The notes under the pieces are model-generated. The model made no database searches. It had not been told where the DNA came from and saw only the letters and a list, made by a program, of their open reading frames with translations. The position numbers and the translations under genes are program-made. This document shows positions 26,816 through 36,044 of a stretch of 64,000 bases of DNA, in pieces (the first letter of the stretch is position 1; every line of letters begins with the position of its first letter). Source of the DNA: Colwellia sp. 12G3 (GTDB lineage Bacteria; Pseudomonadota; Gammaproteobacteria; Enterobacterales; Alteromonadaceae); NCBI RefSeq assembly GCF_002836775.1, contig NZ_PJAQ01000012.1, forward strand, positions 89,068 to 153,067. The letters are read 5' to 3'.

Positions 26816-27693
26816 ATACTTTCCGTGATCGACATTTTTGTGATTTTTCGATCGTAATCTAAGTAAAAAATAGCATCAGCAGACTGCGAAATAGTATTGC
26901 ATCCTTGAACACTCAATCTTTGGAAGTATTGGGTGAAATTCAAAATTTCCGCTGGCGTCATTATTTTCGAATTGACTAAACCGATGTTTCTGTCTTGTAA
27001 TTTTTGTTCTTGCTCTAAACGCCATTGATAGACACAATCAAATGAAGGGGCTTGCAGTGCTAACCAGAAATCCATTTTTTCATACAAAGGCTCATAATAA
27101 ACTTTAAGTTGTTGATTAACATAGTTTCGCCACTCTCCTGTTTTATCGTATTGACATTCAAGCTCATTGATTGGCGCTTTTAATTGCTCGGTTGTTTGCG
27201 GTTTTACGCCCCAGCACCAGCCTTCTACTATGATAATATCTGTCGGCTTTTCAATAAGCGGCCATTGATCTTCAGGGTAAGGTTCGTCGGTCGCTTTGTT
27301 GAACTTTTGAATAGCAAAACCTGTTTTTTTCTCTTTTAACTGAGTCAAAATATGATTAAGTTCAACAACATCATGAGTGCCGGGAACGCCCCTTGTTGCT
27401 AATAAAGGATGAATGTCTTGTGCTAACTGTTTGCGTTTTTCGCTCGTTAAATAAAAATCATCTAATGACATCACCACAACATTAAGTTGATATTGGTTGG
27501 TTAAATAGGTGGCGATAAAATCAGTTAATGTTGACTTACCGCTGCCTTGACAGCCATTTATGCCAACAAAATAAGGACCGTCATTTTGCGAGAATTGACT
27601 AAATATTTGATCTGCAAGTGGCTGGTAATATTGCGTTACTGCGTGTTTGAAGTCTTCAGGTAAACTGTGTTGTTTAATAAAAGTTGAAAGCAT
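26812..27693 (-). CDS. P-loop kinase, probable D-glycerate 3-kinase
   Basis: A 293-aa kinase of the plant-type glycerate kinase / YggC group. The Walker A loop is GCQGSGKST (47-55). MSLDDFYLT and TRGVPGTHD are typical of this branch (uridine and pantothenate kinases share the fold but not these), followed by the KFNKATDEP substrate segment and the VEGWCWG strand. In the operon it can rephosphorylate D-glycerate released by the phosphorylase to 3-phosphoglycerate, which closes a cycle. First gene of the four-gene unit; the promoter should lie in the 27694-27960 spacer, which is AT-rich and shows no clear operator. Confidence 0.85.
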   Translation of the reverse strand: MLSTFIKQHSLPEDFKHAVTQYYQPLADQIFSQFSQNDGPYFVGINGCQGSGKSTLTDFIATYLTNQYQLNVVVMSLDDFYLTSEKRKQLAQDIHPLLATRGVPGTHDVVELNHILTQLKEKKTGFAIQKFNKATDEPYPEDQWPLIEKPTDIIIVEGWCWGVKPQTTEQLKAPINELECQYDKTGEWRNYVNQQLKVYYEPLYEKMDFWLALQAPSFDCVYQWRLEQEQKLQDRNIGLVNSKIMTPAEILNFTQYFQRLSVQGCNTISQSADAIFYLDYDRKITKMSITESI

Positions 27694-27973
27694 AATTTAC
27701 ACCGTAAATAAAAAATACAAGTTATGGTTATCATTTCAAGTCTTATGCCATTTAAGTAGCCATTTAATTTTTACTGGTAATCTATTGTAAAATGGTAATA
27801 AATTATATTTTTTTGATATATGGTACTTTTATTATATAAAGGAAAAGTGCACCAATTAAAAGGTTTGCTGCATATTGGTGCATTCATTAGTAAGTAACCT
27901 GGACACTGGATAAGCATCAAGTACCCATTCTCCAGAGTTCAGACTAGATAAATAACAAGCAGGGTTAACGATA

Positions 27974-28003
27974 AAATGACCGAGTGCAGTGTCTTGGTCA
28001 TTT
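27974..28003. terminator. Hairpin downstream of pirin gene, YjbR-tail-like
   Basis: AAATGACCGAG (27974-27984) pairs with CTTGGTCATTT (27993-28003) with one wobble. The left arm resembles the YjbR-relic tail ATGACCAAG. It lies just past the pirin stop codon (the gene is on the minus strand) and could be its terminator. Confidence 0.45.
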
Positions 28004-28009
28004 AAATCA

Positions 28010-28729
28010 TCAGTGTTGATCAATGGTGTCTATGATGAAGATTTCGCAATCCAGCGATGCTGTTATCTTAACGCTTGCCGATTGAGTCACTTCTGCGCCA
28101 TCGCCTTTATTCATGGTGATACTGCTTGGGCCATCTTCAAGAGTAAACATACCATCTGAAGCTAAAATATAGGCTTGATGTTTTATATGATGTTCAACCG
28201 TTGTGCCTTTGCGTAACTTACCGCCATATATGCGGGCTTCTTGGTTAATAAACAATGCGCTACCTTTATCTGCTGAATAACCAGAAACAAGTAACGGCAA
28301 CTCAGTACTCGCTGCAGTGGAAAATTTTTTATATTCCCAACGAGGCTCAATATTTGTTTTATTCGTTTCTATCCATAGCTGATATAAAGTTAAAGGCTTT
28401 GTCGTTAGGTTATATTCAGAATGGACAATACCAGAGCCTGCACTCATTACTTGTACTTCACCTTCTTGGGTTACACCTTTATTACCCTCACTGTCTTTAT
28501 GCGTAATAGCACCGCTTCTAACAATACTGATTATTTCCATATTTCTATGCGGGTGTGAAGGAAAGCCTTTACCTGCTTGAATCCAGTCATCATTGATCAC
28601 GCGAAGTGTACCAAAGCCCATTCGTTTGGGATTATAGTAATTTGCAAAGCTAAAATGATGTGAAGATTTTAACCAACCGTGATTAGCCTTACCTAAATTA
28701 TTAAATACATACTGTTTTATCATAGTCAT
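28010..28729 (-). CDS. Pirin family protein (bicupin, quercetinase-like)
   Basis: A 239-aa bicupin. The pirin metal ligands are present as H59 and H61 (FPSHPHRNMEI), H103 and E105 (SGIVHSEYN). N-terminal HHFSFANYYNP and FGTLRVINDDW are family signatures. Homologues bind Fe or another metal, and some have quercetin dioxygenase activity; the real role in bacteria is unclear. It starts 5 bp after the stop of the glutathionyl-hydroquinone reductase gene, so it is third in a doxX-gst-pirin unit, which suggests a quinone or oxidant detoxification theme. Confidence 0.9.
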   Translation of the reverse strand: MTMIKQYVFNNLGKANHGWLKSSHHFSFANYYNPKRMGFGTLRVINDDWIQAGKGFPSHPHRNMEIISIVRSGAITHKDSEGNKGVTQEGEVQVMSAGSGIVHSEYNLTTKPLTLYQLWIETNKTNIEPRWEYKKFSTAASTELPLLVSGYSADKGSALFINQEARIYGGKLRKGTTVEHHIKHQAYILASDGMFTLEDGPSSITMNKGDGAEVTQSASVKITASLDCEIFIIDTIDQH

Positions 28730-28734
28730 TCTCC

Positions 28735-29685
28735 CTAATAAATACGTTCACGATTATGTGGCGCTGTGAAGTTTTGTTTAGCACCTAAAGGTACTATTTG
28801 TGTTGGGTTAATCGTGAGATGACTGGCGTAATAATGAACCTTGGTATATTCCAAATCAACCGTTTCAGCAACTCCTTTCACTTGATAAAGCTCGTTCACG
28901 TAATTACTAATATGATGAAATTCTGACAGTTTTTGACGGTTACATTTAAAGTGACCGTGATATACCGCATCAAAACGAATAAGCGTGGTAAATAAACGCC
29001 AATCGGCCTCTGTTATTTGTTCTCCGACTAAGTAACGTTGTTTAGATAAGCGCTCTTCTAACCAATCTAGGCTGTCAAATAGTTCATAATAAGCAAGGTT
29101 ATAGGCTTCCTGAGTAGTCGCAAAGCCAGCTTTATAGACGCCGTTATTAATGGTGTCATAAATTCGAGAGTTCACTATTTCTATTTCTTCTCTTAACTCA
29201 ACAGGAAAATAATCATCCGTGTTACCGGTAAGCTCGTTAAAGGCGGAGTTAAATAAACGAATGATTTCAATCGATTCATTATTAACAATGGTTTGTGTTT
29301 TTTTATCCCATAAAATGGGAACCGTCACTCGGCCTTCATAGCTTGGGTCGGCCTTTAAATAAAGCTCATAAGCGTAATCTAATTGATAAAGGGGATCGCC
29401 ATTTTCACCAAAATCCCAACCATTTTCCATCATTTTTGCTTCAACGACACTGACCGAAATAATGTCTTCAAGTTGCTTCAATTGACGAAAAATGAGTGTG
29501 CGGTGTGCCCATGGACACGCTAATGACACATATAAATGATAACGTCCTGCTTCAGGAATAAATTTACTGTCGTCCTTTGATGATATTTGATTTCTAAAGC
29601 GACTATCCTGACGAACAAATGTGCCATCACTTTTATTTGTGTCGTACCATTGGTCGACCCATTTACCGTTAACTAATAATCCCAT
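28735..29685 (-). CDS. Glutathionyl-hydroquinone reductase (YqjG/Xi-class GST)
   Basis: 316 aa from the ATG at 29685, chosen for TAGGA seven bases upstream; the frame is open to 29739. The N-terminal thioredoxin-fold domain carries the catalytic C57 in the Xi-class motif ACPWAHR, followed by the helical domain (EADWRLFTTLIRFD). The enzyme reduces glutathionyl-hydroquinones to hydroquinones using glutathione. Second gene of the unit with doxX and pirin. This trio beside a LysR gene recurs in proteobacteria, from general knowledge. Confidence 0.9.
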   Translation of the reverse strand: MGLLVNGKWVDQWYDTNKSDGTFVRQDSRFRNQISSKDDSKFIPEAGRYHLYVSLACPWAHRTLIFRQLKQLEDIISVSVVEAKMMENGWDFGENGDPLYQLDYAYELYLKADPSYEGRVTVPILWDKKTQTIVNNESIEIIRLFNSAFNELTGNTDDYFPVELREEIEIVNSRIYDTINNGVYKAGFATTQEAYNLAYYELFDSLDWLEERLSKQRYLVGEQITEADWRLFTTLIRFDAVYHGHFKCNRQKLSEFHHISNYVNELYQVKGVAETVDLEYTKVHYYASHLTINPTQIVPLGAKQNFTAPHNRERIY

Positions 29686-29787
29686 GATAATTCCTACCTG
29701 TAAGTGTTGTAATCTCGGTGATGGCTGATAAAAATACATACCATAGCCATCAACTAATAAATGTTATGTGCGAATGCTTTTTTATGA

Positions 29788-30243
29788 CTATTTCGATGCT
29801 AGTTTTTGGAACAAAATACTGTCTACTGAGTATCGTCCGCCACCTTGTATCAATAGGGCTGTCGTTATAGCAATAAGAGCAAGTCCAAACTCATAACCAT
29901 TGTTACTCATAAATAAACCGTTATTAAGATGAACACTAAATATGGCAACAACCATGGTAATAGCGAGAACAAAGCTAGTCGGTCGAGTGAGAAAACCTAT
30001 TATAAGTAATAAACCACCAAAAAATTCAGCACTGCCTGCGAGTAAAGCCATGATAAAACCCGGTGATAGCCCAATTGAGTCCATCCATTGCCCCGTTCCT
30101 TCTAAACCATAACCGCCAAACCAGGCAAAAAGTTTTTGTGCACCATGGGCGGTAAAAATAATGCCTGCAATTAAACGTAATGGTAGTGTTGATAATGATT
30201 GTTCAGTTTTAGTCATCTTTAAAATGCTGTTGGTAATGTTCAT
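29788..30243 (-). CDS. DoxX family membrane protein
   Basis: A 151-aa protein with four hydrophobic helices; the DoxX signature is RLIAGIIFTAHGAQKLFAWFGG, split here by its neighbours, plus GSAEFFGGLLLIIGFLTRP. Related proteins are tied to thiosulfate:quinone oxidoreduction or redox stress. AAGGGA precedes the ATG. It is the first gene of the unit and faces the LysR gene across a 124-bp spacer with a palindromic operator. Confidence 0.88.
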   Translation of the reverse strand: MNITNSILKMTKTEQSLSTLPLRLIAGIIFTAHGAQKLFAWFGGYGLEGTGQWMDSIGLSPGFIMALLAGSAEFFGGLLLIIGFLTRPTSFVLAITMVVAIFSVHLNNGLFMSNNGYEFGLALIAITTALLIQGGGRYSVDSILFQKLASK

Positions 30244-30329
30244 GTTAATCCCTTTAAGACTTGTTAATTTAGTATGAGGCTATTATGAATGTTGATGTTA
30301 TTTTGAATAAGCCCTATTATTTGTTTGGT

Positions 30330-30350
30330 TTGTTCAAAAAATTTGAACAA
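30330..30350. promoter_or_regulatory. Palindromic operator between LysR gene and doxX operon
   Basis: TTGTTCAAA-AAA-TTTGAACAA is a perfect 9-bp inverted repeat, 18 bp before the LysR start. Its position in the divergent promoter region is where LysR regulators bind, to repress their own gene and control the facing operon. Confidence 0.65.
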
Positions 30351-30367
30351 TAAATGTTTGGACGGAT

Positions 30368-31264
30368 ATGATGACTTCATCCCCTATTACTATTGAAGCA
30401 CTCGTTGTACTTGATGCCATTGAGTTTCGAGGAAGTTATGCTGCGGCGGCAGAACAGTTAAATAAAGTGCCTTCAGCGCTTTCTTACATTGTGCAAAAAC
30501 TTGAAGAGCAGCTTAATGTGACTCTTTTTGAGCGACAGGGGCGTCGTTCAGTGCTAACTCCTGCGGGCAAACATTTATTAGTTGAAGGTCGAAAAGTATT
30601 AAGTGCCATGAATACTTTATCAGAGCAGACGCAAACCATTGCCAACGGCTGGGAAACTAAAATTAGCATTGCTTGTGATTCTATTTTAGATATTACTCCG
30701 GTATTTAGTGTCGTAGGTTGCTTTTTAGAAGAGCATCAAAATATTGAAATAGATGTTCAAGAAGAAGTGATGAATGGCTCATGGGAAGCCTTAATTGAAG
30801 ACAAAGTCGATTTAGTGATTGGCGCGCCAGCACCAGTTCCTATTCAAAAGGGCATTCGAGCCATTAAAATAGGAGAGCTGCAGCAAGTATTGGTTGTTAA
30901 CAAAAATCACCAGTTAGCACAAATAAAGCAGCCAGTTAATACGTTGGAACTCGCTAAATTTCGAAGTGTAGTCGTACACGATTCAGCGCAACATGAAATT
31001 CCCAGAACGGTCAATATTATTGAGGGCAGTCGACATTTTTATGTCACGTCGCTTAACCAAAAAATAGCGGCAATTACGGCAGGTGTTGGTATAGGATATT
31101 TACCTAAAGATCTTATTCAAAGTTTGGTCGAAAATGGTGAACTTGTAATTATTGCTTTAGTTGATGAGTTACCGCCGCAAGATTTATTTATCGCATGGAA
31201 AATAACCAATAAAGGCAAAGGTCTACTGAGACTAAGAAACCTTTTATCAAGTCATTTCAGCTAA
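30368..31264 (+). CDS. LysR-family transcriptional regulator
   Basis: A 298-aa protein. The N-terminal winged helix-turn-helix reads RGSYAAAAEQLNKVPSALSYIVQ-KLEEQL (about 20-50), followed by the two-lobe effector-binding domain (about 95-295). The divergent doxX / hydroquinone reductase / pirin operon is the probable target, with the palindrome at 30330-30350 as the binding site. A quinone-type or electrophile inducer is plausible but not shown. The following 31265-31580 is AT-rich and shows no gene. Confidence 0.9.
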   Translation: MMTSSPITIEALVVLDAIEFRGSYAAAAEQLNKVPSALSYIVQKLEEQLNVTLFERQGRRSVLTPAGKHLLVEGRKVLSAMNTLSEQTQTIANGWETKISIACDSILDITPVFSVVGCFLEEHQNIEIDVQEEVMNGSWEALIEDKVDLVIGAPAPVPIQKGIRAIKIGELQQVLVVNKNHQLAQIKQPVNTLELAKFRSVVVHDSAQHEIPRTVNIIEGSRHFYVTSLNQKIAAITAGVGIGYLPKDLIQSLVENGELVIIALVDELPPQDLFIAWKITNKGKGLLRLRNLLSSHFS

Positions 31265-31580
31265 AGTGTAACCTTAACGATACTTGGTTGGTCACTCGTT
31301 TCAGTTATTAGTGAGTAATAAAAACTAAGTATCTATCTTTTTAAATACCGACTTTTACTCATCGTAATTCTCAAATATTCTCCCGTTTTTTAGCAATCCC
31401 CTTCAGTCGACCTGTTTATAAAGTAACACTAACTTCGTTTATCAGCTCAAAAAAGAGAATTTATTTTTCCATTATTGAACTATTGTCGAGTTAGCATCGT
31501 ATAAATAATACAGAAGCATATTTTATTTTATGTTGAAATGTTTTTAAGGGTAAAGATAAATTCCAAGTGAGGAAATTATT

Positions 31581-31832
31581 ATGAGTGACAGACCAACTAT
31601 TCTAGGCATAGCTGATTCAACGCATTATCTAGTCGGTGGCACTGATTTAAAAAATGATTTTAATGCGTTACCAGCGTTGGGTGATGTTGCAATATGTCAT
31701 TCATTGTCGGCAGCGAAAACATTACTCAAAGAACATAATATATTTTCTGCACAATTAACATTACAAACAGCTTACGATGAAATGTGTGGTTTACCACCAT
31801 CATCAGCGACTAATGAAACTATCCATTTTTAA
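31581..31832 (+). CDS. Small conserved hypothetical protein
   Basis: An 83-aa protein starting at an ATG behind GAGGAA. HYLVGGT and TAYDEMCG are reminiscent of the small DUF6482-type proteins of marine gammaproteobacteria. That link is weak recall. No signal peptide or membrane segment. It lies 11 bp before the next small gene and probably shares a message with it and the CIA30-like gene. Confidence 0.6.
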   Translation: MSDRPTILGIADSTHYLVGGTDLKNDFNALPALGDVAICHSLSAAKTLLKEHNIFSAQLTLQTAYDEMCGLPPSSATNETIHF

Positions 31833-31843
31833 GGAGGTTTACA

Positions 31844-32107
31844 ATGTCTACTATTAATATTTCACATTACCTTTATGTTTTTAATCATCTGCTTGATAAA
31901 GGTGTAAATCGCGAGGGTAAACGCCATTGTGGTGAGCTTTCTGTTTGGCATGATATGGATGGTTACACCTGTTATATCGGTTATAAAGATCTCACTATGA
32001 GCTTATATTTTCATAATCGTTTTGCTTATGATTATCAGGATGAATCAACGCTTAAAGCCTTTATGTTATTAATTGATAATACTTTTAAAAAATTAAGTGT
32101 TCGCTAA
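31844..32107 (+). CDS. Small conserved protein, DUF3081-like
   Basis: An 87-aa protein with a perfect AAGGAGG ribosome-binding site. The pattern of WHDMDGYTCYIGYKDLTMSLY followed by FHNRFAYDYQ fits the DUF3081 group of small gammaproteobacterial proteins, from recall. Function unknown. Its stop codon overlaps the next start as TAATG, a sign of translational coupling. Confidence 0.65.
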   Translation: MSTINISHYLYVFNHLLDKGVNREGKRHCGELSVWHDMDGYTCYIGYKDLTMSLYFHNRFAYDYQDESTLKAFMLLIDNTFKKLSVR

Positions 32108-32697
32108 TGTTACAGCGATATTTTGTGCCAGTTCTCGGTATTTTGGTCGTATCAACAACAATTTTTGCCACTGGAGTAAATAGGGTTGTAACTATGAAAA
32201 ACACTAAGCTGGCGATAACATTTGAACAAGGTGATACTTCTGATGAGTGGCAAGCGCTGAATGATGGCGTAATGGGCGGTTTATCTGTGGGTAATGCCAA
32301 ACATAAAGATCAAGCCTTGGTTTTTTCAGGCAGGCTCTCAACAGAAAATTATGGTGGTTTTTCTAGTGTCTACAAAAAATTATCATTACTGCCTGAGACA
32401 GTTAATTCAATTAGTATTCGTATCAAAGGCGATGGCAATCCTTATCAATTAAGAATGCGAAGTAAGGTCATGGATTATAACGTTGCCTATAAAGTAGAAT
32501 TTAAAACTGAAGTGGATAAAGTTGAAGTTCACCATTTCAATTTGACTGATTTTAAAGCCTCTTTTCGAGGTAGAATAATAGATAATGCACCAGTACTTAC
32601 GGTAAGTGGCATTTCACACGTTGGCTTTTTAATTGCTACGAAACAACCCCGTGATTTCAGTTTATTAATTTACGCGCTAGAGTTTTATCGTAGCTAG
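32107..32697 (+). CDS. CIA30/NDUFAF1-like domain protein
   Basis: A 196-aa protein. After an N-terminal hydrophobic segment (about 5-24) comes a galactose-binding-like beta-sandwich of the CIA30 family: WQALNDGVMGGLS, TENYGGFSSV and IRIKGDGNPYQLRMR. In mitochondria the family helps assemble complex I; bacterial members have no settled role. The TAATG overlap couples it to the upstream small gene. The ATG at 32107 is supported by that overlap. An internal ATG at about 32194 would remove the membrane segment. Confidence 0.8.
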   Translation: MLQRYFVPVLGILVVSTTIFATGVNRVVTMKNTKLAITFEQGDTSDEWQALNDGVMGGLSVGNAKHKDQALVFSGRLSTENYGGFSSVYKKLSLLPETVNSISIRIKGDGNPYQLRMRSKVMDYNVAYKVEFKTEVDKVEVHHFNLTDFKASFRGRIIDNAPVLTVSGISHVGFLIATKQPRDFSLLIYALEFYRS

Positions 32698-32817
32698 TTA
32701 ATGGCTGAGCTTGTCTCTTTAAACAGTAAAGCCAAACCAGTAACTCAGCCATTGACAGTTTTTTATACTAGCGCTTATGCATTTAATCTTTTATGCGCGC
32801 AAATTTTAAGGTGTAGT

Positions 32818-33450
32818 CTAAACAGTAAAATTATCAGGCTTTGCGTAAGGTAACCGAGACAGTCGTTTAGTCTCATGATAACTATCGAGCCCTGATACGC
32901 TGACGGTTGATAAACTTTCAATATCAATATAGCCATCAGCTTGAATGGCACTTTCCTGACAAATAATATGCGTTATTTCACCGATAATAAATTGTGTATT
33001 ATTAAGTGAGATAGGTACTATTTCCTTGAGTTTTACCGCATATTTTAACCGACTCTCTTTCACAAAGGGGGCCTTCACATTGCCAATGTAATGCGCAGAT
33101 AACCCTAACTGTACAAACTCACTTTGTTCTTTTTCATAGCGAGCAGAGCTTTGATGAGCTGCTTGATAAAACTCAGTCGAGACTTGATTGATGGTGTAAT
33201 GTTTTGTGTCGATAATATTGTCTAGGGTATGGCGAGCGCCGTTATCCGGTCTCATTACAAAAGCAACTAAGGCAGGTGAAGCGCCTAGGTGAACAACTGA
33301 ACTAAATATGGCGAGATTACTTTGTCCGTCAGAGTCTTGTGTGCCAATAAGGTTCACGCTCTTAAATCCAGATAAGCTATTTATAAATTTTGCACGATAT
33401 CTGTTTTCCATTTGTGATAAATCATCAAAATTATAGTGTTTATAGTTGAT
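32818..33450 (-). CDS. Flavin-reductase-like FMN-binding split-barrel protein
   Basis: About 210 aa, of the DIM6/NTAB flavin reductase-like family: SVNLIGTQDSDGQSNLAIFSSVVHLGASP is typical of its FMN-binding N-terminal half (quoted in two parts: SVNLIGTQDSDGQ and SNLAIFSSVVHLGASP). The start is problematic. The frame is open to a TTG at 33489 with no ribosome-binding site, while a perfect AAGGAG sits six bases before an ATC codon at 33450, where homologues would begin. I place the start there provisionally; the next ATG is at 33411. Single gene, partner unknown. Confidence 0.75.
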   Translation of the reverse strand: MNYKHYNFDDLSQMENRYRAKFINSLSGFKSVNLIGTQDSDGQSNLAIFSSVVHLGASPALVAFVMRPDNGARHTLDNIIDTKHYTINQVSTEFYQAAHQSSARYEKEQSEFVQLGLSAHYIGNVKAPFVKESRLKYAVKLKEIVPISLNNTQFIIGEITHIICQESAIQADGYIDIESLSTVSVSGLDSYHETKRLSRLPYAKPDNFTV

Positions 33451-33647
33451 GGTGTACTCCTTAACGAATGATCGTTTATAGCGGTGCAATACGAAAGTGT
33501 TTGTCGAAAGGATCTAAAATCAAAAAATAATTGTTATTTATACTCAGTTATTCAATTTTGCATGCGCATTAAGTCTCACCTTCCTCATTTCTTGCACATT
33601 TAATTGCTACAATTTTTATATCTGATAATTATTGAAGGTGGTAGGTA

Positions 33648-35894
33648 ATGAGTATGCGCAAAAAGTTTTACTTTTTCATTATGATAGGTTTATTTGTGGG
33701 CTGTGGTGGAGAAGAAACTAACAATGAGCAACCCGAAACAACGGCCCCTGAAATAGTCTCTCCTTCACCACAAACACCTGTACCCGAATCACCTGTAATA
33801 GAATCTCCGGTTGAAGAAAACACGTCGCCTAACATACTCTTTATTATTTCAGATGATCAAGGGCTTGATGCTTCAGCTCAATATGACCTCAGCGACGATC
33901 TACCTAATACACCGACTTTAAATGAATTAGCAGCACAAGGTATTACCTTTGACAATATGTGGGCAACACCGGCCTGCTCTACAACGAGAGGGACTATTAT
34001 CACGGGAAAAATAGCTATTAATAGTGGTATAGAATCGGTGCCCGCGCTGTTATCTACCGAGCATGAAATACTGCAACAGTACTTAACGCGTAATACGGTA
34101 ACATCGCACTATCAGTCGGCTGTGTTTGGTAAATGGCATTTAGGCACCGGCAGTGGTAATGATAGCCATCCCAATGATGTCGGTGTTGATTACTATGCAG
34201 GTAATTTATCTAATTTATCAGACTATTATGATTGGCCTTTAACCATCAACGGTGTAACCGAGACCGTAACAGAATACCATTCCACCAAGATTACTGATTT
34301 AGCGTCTAATTGGATAACAGCTCAAGAAGAACCTTGGTTTGCTTGGGTAGCATATTCAGCGCCGCATTCACCTTTTCATTTGCCGCCTTTGTCACTACAT
34401 AACCGAGATTTATCAGGCACAGATTCAGATATAAATACTAATAAACGTGATTATTATTTAGCCGCTATTGAAGCGATGGATACCGAAATTGGTCGTCTAC
34501 TTGATACTTTAGATGCAGAAACTCGCGCAAACACGATTATTATTTTTATTGGTGACAATGGTACGCCCAAAGCAGTAATAGATACCGCCGCTTATAGTGC
34601 AACGCACAGTAAATTCAGCTTATATCAAGGGGGGGTGGCCACTCCGTTTGTTGTGTCAGGGAAAGGGGTTTCACGTACAAATGAGAGAGAAAAAGCACTA
34701 GTTACTGCGACTGACTTGTATGCGACCATAGCAAATATTGCCGGCGTAACTGATACTAAAATACATGATAGCCAAAGTTTTAAATCGCTCTTCTCGGAGC
34801 CCGAAGCATATGAGCGAAATTATGTTTATACAGCATATAAATCTGCTGCAGTAACAGGGTGGACAACCCGTTCAAAAAACTACAAGTTGATTGAGTTTGA
34901 TGATGGCACACAGGAGTTCTATTCATTACAAGATGGCTTTGCAGAATCCGATGATTTATTACCGACGACTGACAATGTCTTGCTTGAAGCGATAAATAAT
35001 TTAGAAAGCTTTGCCTCGGTCACTCAAGGGGATGTCTCTGAGGTTATTGAAGGGGCTATCGATATTACCAATGCGATATTAGCCAGCAAAAGCCAAAACT
35101 GTGCAGATTATATAGAGCAATTTACTTCAACCGTGAATGACGTTAATAAAGGTAAAGTCTTTTATGGTGATTTGGTTATTTCGCAAGTAGGCGATAAATG
35201 TATTTTTCAAACCAATGCGATTCCAAATCATGACTTTAATGATGGTGGCAGCGCTTTTCCTAATGATGTGACCGAACAAAATGATCTGTTTGAAATAACC
35301 ACTTCTCCTGCTATATCAATATCGTCGACACCTATTTCATTGCAGGTGGATAATGCCCTTATGCTTAATGGCGTAAAAGTTGATTTACTGGCGGCTGGTT
35401 GTTATGGCATAGGAAATGGAAAAATTGGCTGTAATGATATGGCTCAAGCATGGCGTTATGATCCAATGCATGAAGCCAATGGCTTTGCGGTTGATTCACA
35501 TAATGCCCATGCACAGCCTGATGGTACTTATCATTATCACGGTTCCCCCTTAGCCTTATTTGACGATACCGATAATCAAGAGTCGCCCGTGGTTGGTTTT
35601 GCCGCGGATGGTTTTCCTATATTTGGCTCTAATTTTGACGATGAGGGGACTATCCGCCCAGCGCAATCAAGTTATCGCTTAAAATCAGGTAATCGTCCTA
35701 GTGGTGAAGGTGAGCCAGGAGGTAGTTACGACGGAACGTATCGCGATGATTATGAATATGTTGAAGGGCTTGGGGACTTAGATGAATGCAATGGTATGAC
35801 AAAAAATAGCGCATATGGCTATTACATTACGCTAAGTTATCCTTATGTGTTGGCATGTTTTTCAGGAACGCCAGACAGTAGTTTTACCAAGTAG
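33648..35894 (+). CDS. Lipoprotein sulfatase-family domain fused to a YHYH domain
   Basis: A 748-aa protein. A signal with a lipobox-like C19 (LFVGC) is followed by a Pro/Glu-rich linker (25-58) and a sulfatase/alkaline-phosphatase-fold domain (60 to ~440). Metal ligands are D69/D70 (ISDDQG) and D303/N304 (GDNG), with GKWHLG, SAPHSPFH and the formylglycine-site Cys C110. The site reads C-S-T-T-R, not the standard C-x-P-x-R. The C-terminal third (about 520-748) is a YHYH domain (DGTYHYHGS, VVGFAADGFPIFG). The two domain types normally occur in separate proteins. Probably outer-membrane attached and active on a sulfated or phosphorylated substrate. Single gene. Confidence 0.85.
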   Translation: MSMRKKFYFFIMIGLFVGCGGEETNNEQPETTAPEIVSPSPQTPVPESPVIESPVEENTSPNILFIISDDQGLDASAQYDLSDDLPNTPTLNELAAQGITFDNMWATPACSTTRGTIITGKIAINSGIESVPALLSTEHEILQQYLTRNTVTSHYQSAVFGKWHLGTGSGNDSHPNDVGVDYYAGNLSNLSDYYDWPLTINGVTETVTEYHSTKITDLASNWITAQEEPWFAWVAYSAPHSPFHLPPLSLHNRDLSGTDSDINTNKRDYYLAAIEAMDTEIGRLLDTLDAETRANTIIIFIGDNGTPKAVIDTAAYSATHSKFSLYQGGVATPFVVSGKGVSRTNEREKALVTATDLYATIANIAGVTDTKIHDSQSFKSLFSEPEAYERNYVYTAYKSAAVTGWTTRSKNYKLIEFDDGTQEFYSLQDGFAESDDLLPTTDNVLLEAINNLESFASVTQGDVSEVIEGAIDITNAILASKSQNCADYIEQFTSTVNDVNKGKVFYGDLVISQVGDKCIFQTNAIPNHDFNDGGSAFPNDVTEQNDLFEITTSPAISISSTPISLQVDNALMLNGVKVDLLAAGCYGIGNGKIGCNDMAQAWRYDPMHEANGFAVDSHNAHAQPDGTYHYHGSPLALFDDTDNQESPVVGFAADGFPIFGSNFDDEGTIRPAQSSYRLKSGNRPSGEGEPGGSYDGTYRDDYEYVEGLGDLDECNGMTKNSAYGYYITLSYPYVLACFSGTPDSSFTK

Positions 35895-35954
35895 CGATAC
35901 AACAGGTGTTGTTATTAGCGTGATAGGTAGATGAGGGAGAGTTGTGATTTACTT

Positions 35955-36026
35955 CACACATGAGGCCACTTAACTTTGAATAGATATTTAAAGATAAGTG
36001 TCTAAAGGTCAGCGGTCTCATGTGTT
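35955..36026. terminator. Long stem-loop between convergent genes
   Basis: ACACATGAG (35956-35964) pairs with CTCATGTGT (36017-36025), with further inner pairing (ACTTA with TAAGT) and T residues after it. It lies between the converging sulfatase and lipoprotein genes. Confidence 0.4.
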
Positions 36027-36044
36027 TTAGATAAAAGATTAAAA

